Assembly: GCA_934589675.1 (NCBI GenBank)
Contig: CAKTOF010000011.1
Location: 12,300-76,299 of the forward strand
Length of the DNA: 64,000 nucleotides
From: an uncultured Oscillospiraceae bacterium
GTDB lineage: Bacteria; Bacillota; Clostridia; Oscillospirales; Oscillospiraceae
Reading direction: 5' to 3'
In this document: piece by piece, positions 1 to 8,375 of the stretch
How the letters are laid out: every line of letters begins with the position of its first letter
How positions within the stretch are numbered: position 1 is the first letter of the stretch
Position numbers and translations under genes: made by a program
The notes under the pieces: model-generated
The model's database searches: none
Seen by the model: only the letters and a program-made list of their open reading frames with translations
Told to the model about the DNA's origin: nothing

Positions 1-153
1 GCGCAGCGCCTCGACGCGCTCCGGCGTGGCCTCCGTGCCAAGCATCTGCGTGGCCGGGTCGCCGGGGATGAGCTGGAAGGCAAGGAAGGCGAGAAGCGAC
101 ACGATGAACAATGTAATAATGAGAGTGATCGTTTTTTTTGCGAGATATTTCAT
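1..153 (-). CDS. Dipeptide/oligopeptide ABC transporter permease, N-terminal fragment (DppB/OppB type)
   Basis: Only the first 51 codons lie in the window; the gene continues past position 1. The fragment has a Lys-rich start, one long hydrophobic segment (about residues 8-28) and then the sequence QLIPGDPA near residue 30, typical of the first transmembrane helix and periplasmic turn of DppB/OppB permeases. A strong AAGGAGG lies about 8 nt upstream of the ATG. It starts 38 bp downstream of the solute-binding protein gene on the same strand, so the two form the beginning of a peptide or nickel-type ABC uptake operon. The substrate cannot be told from this fragment. Confidence 0.85.
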   Translation of the reverse strand, partial: MKYLAKKTITLIITLFIVSLLAFLAFQLIPGDPATQMLGTEATPERVEALR

Positions 154-190
154 CGCTTCCCGCCTCCTTGTCAGAGTGTGCTTGAGAGAA

Positions 191-1825
191 TTACTTGTAG
201 TAGACCGTCGAAAGATCCAGAACGTAGATGGGGTAGAACGTGAAGCCGCCAAGCTTCGGGTTGACGGCGACCATGTCGCACAGGTCCTCGATGTAGACGT
301 TTGCGGCCTGCTCGGTCAGGATGGCCTCCATCTGCTTGTAGAGCGCGGTCTGCTCGGCGTCGTCCGTGCAGGCGGACGCCTTGGCGAAGAGCTCGTCGTA
401 CTCGGCGCTGTCAAAGTTGATCATGTTCTTGGCATGGTCGCTCGTCCAGCGCTCGAGCATGGCGCGGGCCGTCATGGTCGCCGCGTCAAAGCCGACGACG
501 GTGGACTGGTACTCGCGCGCGCCGTAGACGTCGCTCAGCCATGTGCCCCACTCGACGGGGAGGATCGTGGCCGTGACGCCGATCGCCTTGAGCTGCTCGA
601 CGATGACCTGCGCGGCGTCCATGTGCTGCTGGTAGTTGCTCGGGACGGTGATCGTCATCTCGAAGCCGTCCGGATAGCCGGCCTCGGCGAGGAGCGACTT
701 TGCCTTCTCGATGTCCTGCTGGTAGTAATCCGACAGGGACTCGTCAAAGTACTTGCCGAACGCCGGGAACATGGAGCTGCCGACGCGCACGCCGTAGCCG
801 TCGCACACGAAGGCGATGATCTCGTCGACGTTCACGGCGTAGCACAGCGCCTGACGGACGCGGACGTCGTCAAACGGGGCGACGGCATTGTTGAGGTAGA
901 GCGCCTGAACGAGCTTCATGGTGTCCTCGTAGATGTCGAAGCTGTCCTTGACCGTCTCGGCCTGATCGGGCGTGAGGTGCGCGCAGACGTCGATGGCGCC
1001 GGATTTGAGCGAGAGCACGAGCGAATCGGCGTCCGTGATGACCTTGTACGTCACGCGGTCAAGGTGCGCCTTCTCGCCCCAGTAGCCGTCAAAGCGCTCG
1101 ACGACAAAGTTCTCCTGCGGCGCGCGGGAGACGAAGCGGAACGGGCCCGTGCCGACCGGCGCGGTCGTCTGATCGGCGTAGTCCTCCGGAATGATGGCCG
1201 CGTTCGTCGTAGCGAGCGACGCCAGGAATTCGATGTTGCCCTCCGAGATGGTGATGACGACGGTCTTATCGTCCGTGGCCTCGATGCTCACGATGGAGCT
1301 GAGCGTCGGCGCGGCGATGTAGGCTCCGTCGTCGAGCAGACCCGCGCAGCGGGAAATAGAAAAGACAACATCTTCCACGGTCACGGGATCACCGTTGTGG
1401 AAGCAGATGCCGTCACGAAGCGTGAAGGTATACTGCGTACCATCGTCGGAGATCTCATAGCTCTGGGCTACCGCAGGAATGATGTTGCCGTCCGAATCGG
1501 GCTTGACTAAGCCTTCAAAAATGTTGAAGAGGACTTCCCTGGTTCCTGCCGCCGTTGTGAGGTGGGGGTCAAGACTATCTTCCAAGTCCTGGGCAATGCC
1601 GACATTGATCTCCCCGCCGTCGGTCGGCTCGCTGGTGTCAGCGTTACCGCTTTCGGCATCTGCCTGCGCATCGCTGCCAGGCGTGGGCTCGTTGCCGGAT
1701 TGCTCCGAGGAAGAATCAACCGTGCTTCCGGATGCATCGTCCTTGCTTCCTCCGCAGGCGCAGAGTGAAGCAGTCAGTGCTAAGACTAACAGCAAAAGGA
1801 TGAGCGATTTGAATCCTTTTTTCAT
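191..1825 (-). CDS. ABC transporter substrate-binding lipoprotein, family 5 (peptide/nickel type)
   Basis: This 544-residue protein is of normal length for SBP_bac_5. It begins with a lipoprotein signal (hydrophobic segment, lipobox LCAC with Cys24 as the probable lipidated residue), followed by a Ser/Glu/Asp-rich linker to about residue 70. The family 5 core then follows, including the segment beginning YTFTLRDGICFHNGDPVT and the second-lobe region around VRQALCYAVN. It should capture oligopeptides or similar ligands outside the membrane and deliver them to the permease encoded next. ATG is preceded by AAGGAG. A promoter and a large inverted repeat lie upstream, suggesting regulated expression. 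The ligand is not predictable; heme, nickel and glutathione binders share this fold. Confidence 0.93.
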   Translation of the reverse strand: MKKGFKSLILLLLVLALTASLCACGGSKDDASGSTVDSSSEQSGNEPTPGSDAQADAESGNADTSEPTDGGEINVGIAQDLEDSLDPHLTTAAGTREVLFNIFEGLVKPDSDGNIIPAVAQSYEISDDGTQYTFTLRDGICFHNGDPVTVEDVVFSISRCAGLLDDGAYIAAPTLSSIVSIEATDDKTVVITISEGNIEFLASLATTNAAIIPEDYADQTTAPVGTGPFRFVSRAPQENFVVERFDGYWGEKAHLDRVTYKVITDADSLVLSLKSGAIDVCAHLTPDQAETVKDSFDIYEDTMKLVQALYLNNAVAPFDDVRVRQALCYAVNVDEIIAFVCDGYGVRVGSSMFPAFGKYFDESLSDYYQQDIEKAKSLLAEAGYPDGFEMTITVPSNYQQHMDAAQVIVEQLKAIGVTATILPVEWGTWLSDVYGAREYQSTVVGFDAATMTARAMLERWTSDHAKNMINFDSAEYDELFAKASACTDDAEQTALYKQMEAILTEQAANVYIEDLCDMVAVNPKLGGFTFYPIYVLDLSTVYYK

Positions 1826-1879
1826 GTTAACTCCTTAAAAACAGCTATTGAATTCTCCCATTATTAAATTGTCGAGTGT

Positions 1880-1908
1880 ATTGTACTCGCTCATATCGCA
1901 AAATACAA
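1880..1908 (-). promoter_or_regulatory. Promoter of the substrate-binding protein gene
   Basis: On the minus strand there is TTGTAT, 17 nt, then TACAAT, with the -10 at 1880-1885 and the -35 at 1903-1908. A shorter inverted repeat (CGAGT/ACTCG, about 1873-1889) covers the -10. The right arm of a larger inverted repeat abuts the -35. Confidence 0.65.
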
Positions 1909-1940
1909 GCATTATTTCAGGATCACGTGAGAAATAATGC
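1909..1940. promoter_or_regulatory. Perfect 10-bp inverted repeat, candidate operator
   Basis: The arms GCATTATTTC (1909-1918) and GAAATAATGC (1931-1940) are perfect complements separated by 12 nt that contain CACGTG. The repeat touches the -35 of the minus-strand transporter promoter and lies 19 bp from the -35 of the plus-strand small RNA promoter. It is therefore placed to bind a regulator of one or both. Its AT content stands out against the surrounding GC-rich DNA. The regulator is unknown. Confidence 0.6.
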
Positions 1941-1947
1941 AGAAATC

Positions 1948-1988
1948 TGTAAAATCCTATTGACAAAGAAGGATTTACATGATAGGAT
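1948..1988 (+). promoter_or_regulatory. Promoter of the small RNA, with flanking inverted repeat
   Basis: TTGACA (1960-1965), 17 nt, TAGGAT (1983-1988) is a near-consensus sigma-A promoter with predicted start near 1995. The -35 lies inside an imperfect inverted repeat: TGTAAAATCCT (1948-1958) pairs with AGGATTTACA (1970-1979) apart from one bulged base. This gives an operator-like arrangement. Confidence 0.7.
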
Positions 1989-1994
1989 GCATTC

Positions 1995-2216
1995 AGACGT
2001 TAGTTATGACTAACGCAATGCTCCGCGTCATGCGATCGGCCCCCTGCTGATCGACCCGCCGGGCGCTGTTTTCAGCCCATTTCAGCGCCGGAACGGCAAG
2101 GGAGCGGTTCCATTGGTTCCCAAGCACCCGGGGACACACCTCCATATGGTCGGATCGGACGCCATACGACCCGACACAGGCAGCAGCCGGCCCCCATCCG
2201 GCTGCTGCCTTTTTTT
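1995..2216 (+). ncRNA. Unassigned structured small RNA of about 220 nt
   Basis: The interval has its own near-consensus promoter, ends in a strong Rho-independent terminator, and has no convincing reading frame. A second promoter for walR lies beyond the terminator, so this looks like an independent transcript. Visible stems are CGTTAG/CTAACG (about 1998-2015), an 8-bp stem CGATCGGC/GCTGATCG around 2030-2052, CCGGGCGCTG with CAGCGCCGG (2059-2068, 2083-2091), and GTCGG/CCGAC around 2149-2175. I did not recognise RNase P, tmRNA, SRP RNA, T-box or a common riboswitch. A divergent 6S RNA is possible from size and stem content, but I cannot show the open central bubble. Confidence 0.6.
2178..2216 (+). 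terminator. Rho-independent terminator of the small RNA
   Basis: A 13-bp perfect stem (AGGCAGCAGCCGG at 2178-2190, complement at 2198-2210) with a 7-nt loop is followed by seven T residues. Confidence 0.9.
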
Positions 2217-2244
2217 GCGCGCTGCTGCCGGACTGTTTTCGCGC

Positions 2245-2273
2245 GTGACAGTGCGCGCGCGCTGTGGTATAAT
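2245..2273 (+). promoter_or_regulatory. walR promoter
   Basis: GTGACA (2245-2250), 17 nt and a perfect TATAAT (2268-2273) lie 32 bp upstream of walR. The spacer is a long GC alternation. Confidence 0.7.
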
Positions 2274-2305
2274 CATAGTACTTATGAGAAAACGGAGGCG
2301 GAACG

Positions 2306-2998
2306 ATGGGGAAGAGAGTTCTGATCGTGGAAGACGAGCAGGCCATCGTGGAGATCCTGAAGTTCAATCTGCGCCGGGAGGGCTATGAGACGCTCGAGGC
2401 GCTCGACGGAAAAACGGGGCTGGAGCTTGCCCGCACGCAGGACCCGGATCTGGTGCTGCTCGACGTCATGCTGCCGGAGATGAACGGCTTTGACGTCTGC
2501 GGCGCGCTGCGGCGCGGCGGGTCGGAGGTGCCGATCATCATGCTGACCGCGCGCGAGGGCGAGGAGGACAAGGTCTTTGGCCTCGAGACCGGCGCGGACG
2601 ACTATATCACAAAGCCGTTTTCCATGCGCGAGCTGCTCGCGCGCGTCAAGGCGAACATCCGCCGCCGCGCCATCGACATGGGCGCGCAGCGCAGCGTCAT
2701 CGCCGTCGGCGATCTTGCGGTCAACGTCGAGTCATACGGCGTCACAAAGCACGGCACGCCCGTGGAGCTGACGCAGAAGGAATATGATCTTCTGCGCTTT
2801 CTGATCCTCTCGCCCGGCAAGGTCTTTTCGCGCGAGGAGCTGATGGAGAACGTCTGGAATTACGACTACTTCGGCGACATGCGCACGGTGGACGTCACGG
2901 TCCGCCGCCTGCGCGAGAAGATCGAGGACGACCCCGGCGCGCCCGTGTACATCCTGACGCGGCGCGGCGTGGGCTATCAGTTCGCCGCGCTGGGCTGA
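2306..2998 (+). CDS. walR: WalR-like response regulator (OmpR/PhoB family)
   Basis: This 230-residue protein has a receiver domain at about 1-120 and a winged-helix DNA-binding domain at about 135-228. The acidic pocket (EDE near residue 10), phosphoacceptor Asp53 (in LLDVMLP), the conserved Thr in MLTAR and the Lys in TKPF are all present. The receiver resembles WalR/YycF (KFNLRREGY, KVFGLETGADDYITKPFS, ELLARVKANIRRR). The gene is followed 25 bp later by a WalK-type kinase and then by two membrane proteins in the order of the Bacillus walRKHI operon. That context separates it from PhoP and other relatives. It should control cell-wall hydrolase and envelope genes. ATG has GGAGG upstream. Confidence 0.88.
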   Translation: MGKRVLIVEDEQAIVEILKFNLRREGYETLEALDGKTGLELARTQDPDLVLLDVMLPEMNGFDVCGALRRGGSEVPIIMLTAREGEEDKVFGLETGADDYITKPFSMRELLARVKANIRRRAIDMGAQRSVIAVGDLAVNVESYGVTKHGTPVELTQKEYDLLRFLILSPGKVFSREELMENVWNYDYFGDMRTVDVTVRRLREKIEDDPGAPVYILTRRGVGYQFAALG

Positions 2999-3023
2999 TC
3001 GGCGGCAGGGAAGGAGGCGCGCT

Positions 3024-4796
3024 ATGCGTTCGCTTCGCATGAAGCTCGTGCTCATCATGGTGCTGCTCATCGTGGCGCTCATGACGGTGGCCGGGTCGTT
3101 TCTCATCAACGGCGTCGGCAGCTTTTATATTGACGAATTCTACTTGCAGATGGAGCGGACGTTTTCTGAGGACTTCATCGTGCAGCTGCGCAGCACGGCA
3201 GCGCAGGCGGACGCGCCGGAGCGTCTCAAGGAGCAGATCATGGCGCAGGCCGACCTCGGCGTCGACGTCTCCGGCCGCAACGTCTATGTGCTCGACCGCG
3301 GCGGCAGCGTGCTCGCCGGCTCGGATGAGCGCACGGCCGTCCCCGTGACGGAGAACATCCTGACGGCCATGAACGGCTCTGTCGGGCAGGAGAGCTCCAT
3401 CGCGAGCGACTATATGGATCTTGCCATCCCCGTCGAGAGCGGTGACGCGTTCTACATCGCCTACGTGCGCGACAACAAGAGCGCGGTCGACTCGCTCACG
3501 GGCACGGTCATGGGCATCATCCTGCGCTCGCTCGGGCTTGGCCTTGTCATCTGCGTCGTGCTCGCCTTCGTGCTCGCGCAGCTGCTCATCACGCCCATTC
3601 AGGCGCTGACGGCCGGCACGCGGCAGGTCGCAAGCGGCGACTTTTCGCAGAAGCTCGAGGTCACGAGCCGCGACGAGATCGGCGTGCTGACGCGCAACTT
3701 CAACTATATGGCGCAGGTGCTGCAAAATACGCTCAGCGAGGTCGAAAACGAGCGCAACAAGCTCTCGACGCTGTTTTTGCATATGACCGACGGCGTCGTC
3801 GCCTTTGATGCGTCCGGCATGGTCATCCACTACAACCCCGCCGCCGTGTCCATGCTCGCGCGCTCGATCGACCCGGCCGTGCGCTATGACGAGCTGTTCG
3901 GCGAGGATGCGGATTTTGCGTCGGTGCTCGCGCTGCGCAGGCCGCAGTACCTCGAGGTGCACAAGCATGCGGGCGGCCGCGAGCTGGAGCTGTTCCTCGC
4001 GCCGTATTCGGCCGATCAGGCCGGCGGCGCGCTCGTGCTCATCCACGACGTCACGGAGCAGCGCCGCACGGACGAGATGCGCCGCGAATTCGTCGCGAAC
4101 GTCTCGCATGAGCTGCGCACGCCGCTCACGAACATCAAATCCTACGCCGAGACGATCGTGGACTCCGGCGACGAGCTGCCCGCCGAGCTGCGCAGCAGCT
4201 TTATGGGCGTCATCCTGAACGAGACCGACCGCATGACGCGCATCGTGCAGGATCTGCTCACGCTCAGCAAGTTCGACTACGGCAAGATGGAGATGAACGT
4301 CTCGCGCTTTTCGTTCTCGCGCGCGGTGCTCAACGTCAGCCGCGCCGAGTCCATCGACGCGCGCAACCACGGCCACGAGCTCGTCGTGGACGTGCCGGAC
4401 GACCTGCCGAACGTCGACGGCGACCGCGAGCGCATCGAGCAGGTCATTATGAACATCGTCTCCAACGCCATCAAGTACACGCCCGACGGCGGCCGCATCG
4501 AGCTGCGCGCCCGCGCGGACGGGGAAAACGTCGTCCTGACGGTGAAGGACAACGGCATCGGCATCCCGGAGAAGGATCTGCCGCGGCTTTTTGAGCGGTT
4601 CTACCGCGTGGACAAGGCCCGCTCACGCCAGTCGGGCGGAACGGGGCTCGGCCTTTCCATCGCGCAGGAGATCCTCAGCCAGCACAACGGCAGCATCCGC
4701 ATCGACTCTACTTACGGCGAGGGAACGTGCGTGACCATCACGCTGCCGCGCGCGCCGGAGCAGAAGCAGCAGGAAGAGGACCGGACCGAGGTCTGA
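3024..4796 (+). CDS. walK: WalK-like sensor histidine kinase
   Basis: This 590-residue membrane kinase has a first transmembrane helix at about residues 8-30, an extracytoplasmic sensor of about 130 residues, a second helix at about 163-190, HAMP (about 190-245), PAS (about 250-345), HisKA and HATPase_c. The H box is NVSHELRTPLTNIK with phospho-acceptor His362. The N box (NIVSNAIKYTPDGG), G1 (DNGIGIPEKD), F box (LFERFYRV) and G2 (GGTGLGLSIA) are intact. The two-helix sensor with both HAMP and PAS matches WalK/VicK architecture. It should phosphorylate the adjacent WalR. GGAGG precedes the ATG. A PhoR identity is less likely because WalH/WalI-like genes follow. Confidence 0.87.
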   Translation: MRSLRMKLVLIMVLLIVALMTVAGSFLINGVGSFYIDEFYLQMERTFSEDFIVQLRSTAAQADAPERLKEQIMAQADLGVDVSGRNVYVLDRGGSVLAGSDERTAVPVTENILTAMNGSVGQESSIASDYMDLAIPVESGDAFYIAYVRDNKSAVDSLTGTVMGIILRSLGLGLVICVVLAFVLAQLLITPIQALTAGTRQVASGDFSQKLEVTSRDEIGVLTRNFNYMAQVLQNTLSEVENERNKLSTLFLHMTDGVVAFDASGMVIHYNPAAVSMLARSIDPAVRYDELFGEDADFASVLALRRPQYLEVHKHAGGRELELFLAPYSADQAGGALVLIHDVTEQRRTDEMRREFVANVSHELRTPLTNIKSYAETIVDSGDELPAELRSSFMGVILNETDRMTRIVQDLLTLSKFDYGKMEMNVSRFSFSRAVLNVSRAESIDARNHGHELVVDVPDDLPNVDGDRERIEQVIMNIVSNAIKYTPDGGRIELRARADGENVVLTVKDNGIGIPEKDLPRLFERFYRVDKARSRQSGGTGLGLSIAQEILSQHNGSIRIDSTYGEGTCVTITLPRAPEQKQQEEDRTEV

Positions 4797-4816
4797 CAGA
4801 GGAGGGAAAATGGGCC

Positions 4817-6079
4817 ATGACAACGCGGCGGCGGATCGTGGAATGGGGCAAGAATATCCTGATCGTGCTGCTCGCGTGCAGCGCGGTGACGCTGGCTGTC
4901 ATGGCCAGCGCGGACGACGTGTCCGGCGGCACGACGCTGCTCGGCCGCCTGTCCACATGGCTCGGCACGGGCGAGACGCCGGATATCGCGCGCGCGGACG
5001 CGCATGTTCAGGCGGCGGCGCTGCCCGTCGCCGTGTCCGTGCAGTCTCAGGCCGGACGGTACAGCGCGCTCTATGACGCCGCCGCGCTCTCGGACGCCTA
5101 CGCCCGCTTCGGCGGCCTGCTCGGGCAGGCACTCGAGTCGGCCGGCAGCGCGCAGCCGTCGGCCATGAGCGCCGTGCGCGAGGCGCTCACGCAGCAGAGC
5201 GTCTATTTTGCCTACCCCGGCGCCGTCCCGCTCGCGGCGCTCGCCAGCTGGCTCGACGCGACGTATGAGGGCGGCGACCGCGCCGCGTGGTTCGTGCTGT
5301 CCGTCCGGAGCGACGCCGTGCTGCTCTATTTCGGGCAGGACGACGAGGCGTTCGTCTGCAAGACGTATCTGCAGGCGGAGCGCCTGTCGCGCGAGACGGC
5401 CCGCAGCCGGCCGGACGGGACGGCGTTCGCCTTTGAGCAGGCGGAGCTTTCCTCGCTTGAGCCGCTGACGCTGCTCGACCTGTCCGGCGCGTGGCCTGTG
5501 CGCGCGATCTCGGCCGAGAGCGCGTGGAGCGACGGCTTCGTGAGCGACACGGCCTCCGGCCTTGGCTTCAATCCGTACGGCGACGGCTACTACACCGACG
5601 CCGACGGGACGCTCGTCTTCAGCGAGAGCGGCTGCACGCTGCGCATCGGCACGGACGGCCGCATCCGCCTGTCCAACCAGCTGCCGGACGACCCGCGCTT
5701 TGCCGGCGAGGGCGAGGATCTCTGCGCGCAGATCGAGACGGCCCGCGCGCTGCTCGCGCATCTGACGGACGGCCGCACGGGCGAGGCGGCGCTCTATCTC
5801 ACAGATGCGGACGACGACGGCGGCATCACGCGCCTGACGTTTGAATATTTCGTCGGCGGCATCCCGGTGGAGCTGCCGGACGGCCCGGCCGCGGCCGTCA
5901 CGCTCACGGGCGGCACGGTTACGGAGCTCTCCGTGCGCGTGCGCGCCTATGCCGCCGGCGCGGCGGCTGAGAGCCTTCTGCCGGTGCGCCAGGCGGCGGC
6001 GCTCACAAAGACGGGGCGCCTTCGCGTCGGCTATGCCGACTCGGGCGATCCGACGCCGGATGTCGGCTGGATGGACTGA
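4817..6079 (+). CDS. WalH (YycH)-like regulatory membrane protein
   Basis: The protein has 420 residues with one N-terminal transmembrane helix (about 12-32) and a large extracytoplasmic region rich in beta-type segments. Size, topology and position right after walK match WalH, which in Bacillus contacts WalK and restrains its activity; sequence similarity is too weak to be sure by eye. I chose the ATG at 4817 because GAGGAGGG ends 10 nt before it and an upstream in-frame start would lie deep inside walK. Only 20 bp separate it from the walK stop, so it is cotranscribed. Confidence 0.68.
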   Translation: MTTRRRIVEWGKNILIVLLACSAVTLAVMASADDVSGGTTLLGRLSTWLGTGETPDIARADAHVQAAALPVAVSVQSQAGRYSALYDAAALSDAYARFGGLLGQALESAGSAQPSAMSAVREALTQQSVYFAYPGAVPLAALASWLDATYEGGDRAAWFVLSVRSDAVLLYFGQDDEAFVCKTYLQAERLSRETARSRPDGTAFAFEQAELSSLEPLTLLDLSGAWPVRAISAESAWSDGFVSDTASGLGFNPYGDGYYTDADGTLVFSESGCTLRIGTDGRIRLSNQLPDDPRFAGEGEDLCAQIETARALLAHLTDGRTGEAALYLTDADDDGGITRLTFEYFVGGIPVELPDGPAAAVTLTGGTVTELSVRVRAYAAGAAAESLLPVRQAAALTKTGRLRVGYADSGDPTPDVGWMD

Positions 6080-6110
6080 AGAAATCCCTGCGGAAAGGCG
6101 GTGACGGCCG

Positions 6111-6947
6111 GTGCCGACGTCGAAGCTCAAAAACATCATCCTCGCGATTTTGCTTCTGACCAATTTATTTCTGCTCGCGCTCGTCGTCCCCGCCCGCCAC
6201 GCGGCTGGCGCGCGCGCGCAGGCGATGCACGACAGCCTGCAGGCGCTCTTTTCCGAGTACGGCGTCACGCTGGAGTGCGCGCTGCCGACGGACGAGCAGC
6301 CGCTCAGCCCTCTGACGCTTGAGGCGGACGTCAGGGCGCAGCAGACGGCGGCCGCGGCGCTGCTCGGCAAGGACGCCGCCGCGGATGCGGGCTCGGGCAG
6401 CTACCGCAGCGTCTACCGCTCGGACGCAGGCTCGTGCCAGTTTGTGCACGGCGGCAGCTTTTCGGCTGCGCTGACGGGCGCAGAGCGCTCCTCGGACGAC
6501 CCGGCGCGTGCGGCCGACAAGCTGCTTGCCCGCATGGGCTTCGACACGGACGGCGCCGAGGCGCCCGTGCGCCTGAGCGCGGGCGTGTTCTCCGTGACGG
6601 CGGCGCAGCGCATATCCGGCCGCCTTGTGTTCTCCGCGCGCCTGACGCTGACGTATGCAAACGGCAGCCTGACCGGGCTGGAGGGCACGTTCCTGACCGG
6701 CACGCCGTCCGCTGTGCCGAATGCGCAGACCGGACTTGCGTGCGCGGACGCGCTCATCGCGTTTCTCGGCAGCCGCGACAGCCTCGGCTGGGTCGGCAGC
6801 CGCGTCACGCGCGTCCGGCAGGGCTATGTGCAGGCCGAAACGGCCTCGGCCACGACGGTGCGCCTCGCGCCCGTCTGGCGCATCGAGACGGACGCGGGCG
6901 CGTTTGACGTCGACGGCCAGACCGGCGCGGTCACGGCGGCGGAATGA
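6111..6947 (+). CDS. WalI (YycI)-like regulatory membrane protein
   Basis: The protein has 278 residues, almost the length of Bacillus WalI (about 280). It begins with a short basic stretch and one transmembrane helix (about 8-27), followed by an Ala-rich extracytoplasmic domain. The ending (VWRIETDAGAFDVDGQTG) resembles repeats of YycI/PepSY-like folds. GTG at 6111 is the start that leaves the helix intact; a weak AAAGG lies upstream. It lies 31 bp after the WalH-like gene. It probably works with that protein as a membrane modulator of WalK. The assignment rests mostly on order, size and topology. Confidence 0.65.
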   Translation: MPTSKLKNIILAILLLTNLFLLALVVPARHAAGARAQAMHDSLQALFSEYGVTLECALPTDEQPLSPLTLEADVRAQQTAAAALLGKDAAADAGSGSYRSVYRSDAGSCQFVHGGSFSAALTGAERSSDDPARAADKLLARMGFDTDGAEAPVRLSAGVFSVTAAQRISGRLVFSARLTLTYANGSLTGLEGTFLTGTPSAVPNAQTGLACADALIAFLGSRDSLGWVGSRVTRVRQGYVQAETASATTVRLAPVWRIETDAGAFDVDGQTGAVTAAE

Positions 6948-6955
6948 CGTCACTT

Positions 6956-7006
6956 TGTAACCAATTGTAATTTGAACTTTACAATGCAGGAAGCCTGTGG
7001 TATACT
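6956..7006 (+). promoter_or_regulatory. murA promoter with candidate WalR box
   Basis: TTTACA (6978-6983), 17 nt and TATACT (7001-7006) with an extended TG form the promoter. Upstream are two direct TGTAA-type hexamers, TGTAAC (6956-6961) and TGTAAT (6966-6971). They resemble the WalR box TGTWAH-N5-TGTWAH but with a 4-nt gap. A perfect 7-bp inverted repeat ATTGTAA/TTACAAT (6964-6970, 6979-6985) overlaps the -35. Confidence 0.55.
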
Positions 7007-7076
7007 GTTTTGCGGTGAAAAATGGTATGCAAGCCCCATCCCGTGCGGGACATACTGAAGACAAAGAGGGAAACGT

Positions 7077-8366
7077 ATGGATAAGTATGTGATCTCCGGC
7101 GGACGGCCGCTGCATGGAACTGTAACGATCAGCGGCGCGAAGAACGCTGCCGTTGCCATTTTACCGGCTGCGCTGCTCGTGAGCGGCACCTGCCGGATCG
7201 AAAACCTGCCTGATATTTCCGACGTGCACCTGCTGCTGGACATCTTGGACGGCATGGGTGCGCGCATCCGCCGCTTCAGCCCGTCTGTGGTGGAGATCGA
7301 TTGCAGCCACATCCGCAATACGGTCGCCCCGGAGGAGCTTGTGCGGCGCATCCGCGCCTCGTCGTACCTCATCGGCGCGCAGCTCGGCCGCTTCGGCCGC
7401 GCGCAGGTCGCCATGCCCGGCGGCTGCTACTTCGGCGTCCGCCCCATCGACCAGCACATCAAGGGCTTCGAGGCCCTCGGTGCAACGGTCGAGCAGACGG
7501 GCGGCTACGTCCGCGCCGCGGCCGAAAACGGCCTGCACGGCGCGCATGTCTACCTTGACATCGTCTCCGTCGGCGCGACGATGAACATCATGATCGCCGC
7601 CGCGATGGCCGATGGCATGACCGTCATCGAAAACTGCGCGCGCGAGCCGCACATTGTCGACCTTGCCAACTTCTTGAACGCCATGGGCGCGCGCATTTCC
7701 GGCGCGGGCACGGCTGTCATCAAGGTCCGCGGCGTCAAAAGCCTGTCCGGCGGCACGTATTCCATCATCCCGGATCAGATCGAGGCCGGCACCTATATGG
7801 CCGCCGTCGCCGCCGCGGGCGGCAGCGTGCTCGTGGAGAATGTCATCCCGAAGCACATGGACTGCATCACGAGTAAGCTGCGCGAGATGGGCGTGTCCAT
7901 CACGGACTATGACGACTCCATCTTAGTCGAGCGCACCGGCCCGCTGCGCCGGGCGAACATCAAGACCATGCCCTACCCCGGCTTCCCGACGGACATGCAG
8001 CCGCAGGCCGTCGTGTGCCTCGCGCTTGCGCAGGGAACGAGCATCGTCACCGAGGGCATTTACGACAACCGCTTCCGCTACGCCGCGGAGCTCAACCGCA
8101 TGGGTGCGGACATCCAGGTCGACGGCCGCATCGCCGTCACGACCGGCGTGCGCGCGCTCTCTGGCTGCCCCGTCAAGGCCTTTGACCTGCGCGCGGGCGC
8201 GGCCATGGTCATCGCGGGCCTCGCCGCCGAGGGAGAGACGACCGTCGAGGACGTCCACTACATCGAGCGCGGCTACGAGAATATCATCGGCAAGCTGCGC
8301 GGCATCGGCGCAGACATCCGCCGCATCAGCGCCCCGGACGCCCCGGACGTCTCGAGCGCGGGCTGA
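7077..8366 (+). CDS. murA: UDP-N-acetylglucosamine 1-carboxyvinyltransferase MurA
   Basis: This 429-residue enzyme transfers enolpyruvate from PEP to UDP-GlcNAc, the first committed step of peptidoglycan synthesis in the cytoplasm. The N-terminal SGAKNA motif (UDP-GlcNAc and PEP contacts), the active-site loop PGGCYFGVRP with Cys117 (the fosfomycin-sensitive form), and the RAGAAMVIAGLAA segment near the C-terminus are present, with normal length. It has its own promoter but lies directly behind the wal operon, linking envelope sensing and wall precursor synthesis. Many Firmicutes carry two paralogues; which one this is cannot be told here. Confidence 0.97.
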   Translation: MDKYVISGGRPLHGTVTISGAKNAAVAILPAALLVSGTCRIENLPDISDVHLLLDILDGMGARIRRFSPSVVEIDCSHIRNTVAPEELVRRIRASSYLIGAQLGRFGRAQVAMPGGCYFGVRPIDQHIKGFEALGATVEQTGGYVRAAAENGLHGAHVYLDIVSVGATMNIMIAAAMADGMTVIENCAREPHIVDLANFLNAMGARISGAGTAVIKVRGVKSLSGGTYSIIPDQIEAGTYMAAVAAAGGSVLVENVIPKHMDCITSKLREMGVSITDYDDSILVERTGPLRRANIKTMPYPGFPTDMQPQAVVCLALAQGTSIVTEGIYDNRFRYAAELNRMGADIQVDGRIAVTTGVRALSGCPVKAFDLRAGAAMVIAGLAAEGETTVEDVHYIERGYENIIGKLRGIGADIRRISAPDAPDVSSAG

Positions 8367-8375
8367 ATCAGACAG

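Noticed and set aside
26..1510. Long plus-strand frame of 494 codons
   Set aside because: It is antisense to the substrate-binding protein gene and has the Arg/Asp/Val-rich composition typical of shadow frames in GC-rich DNA.
1995..2216. RNase P RNA, tmRNA or SRP RNA
   Set aside because: None of the universally conserved cores of these RNAs is present, and the transcript is too short for RNase P or tmRNA.
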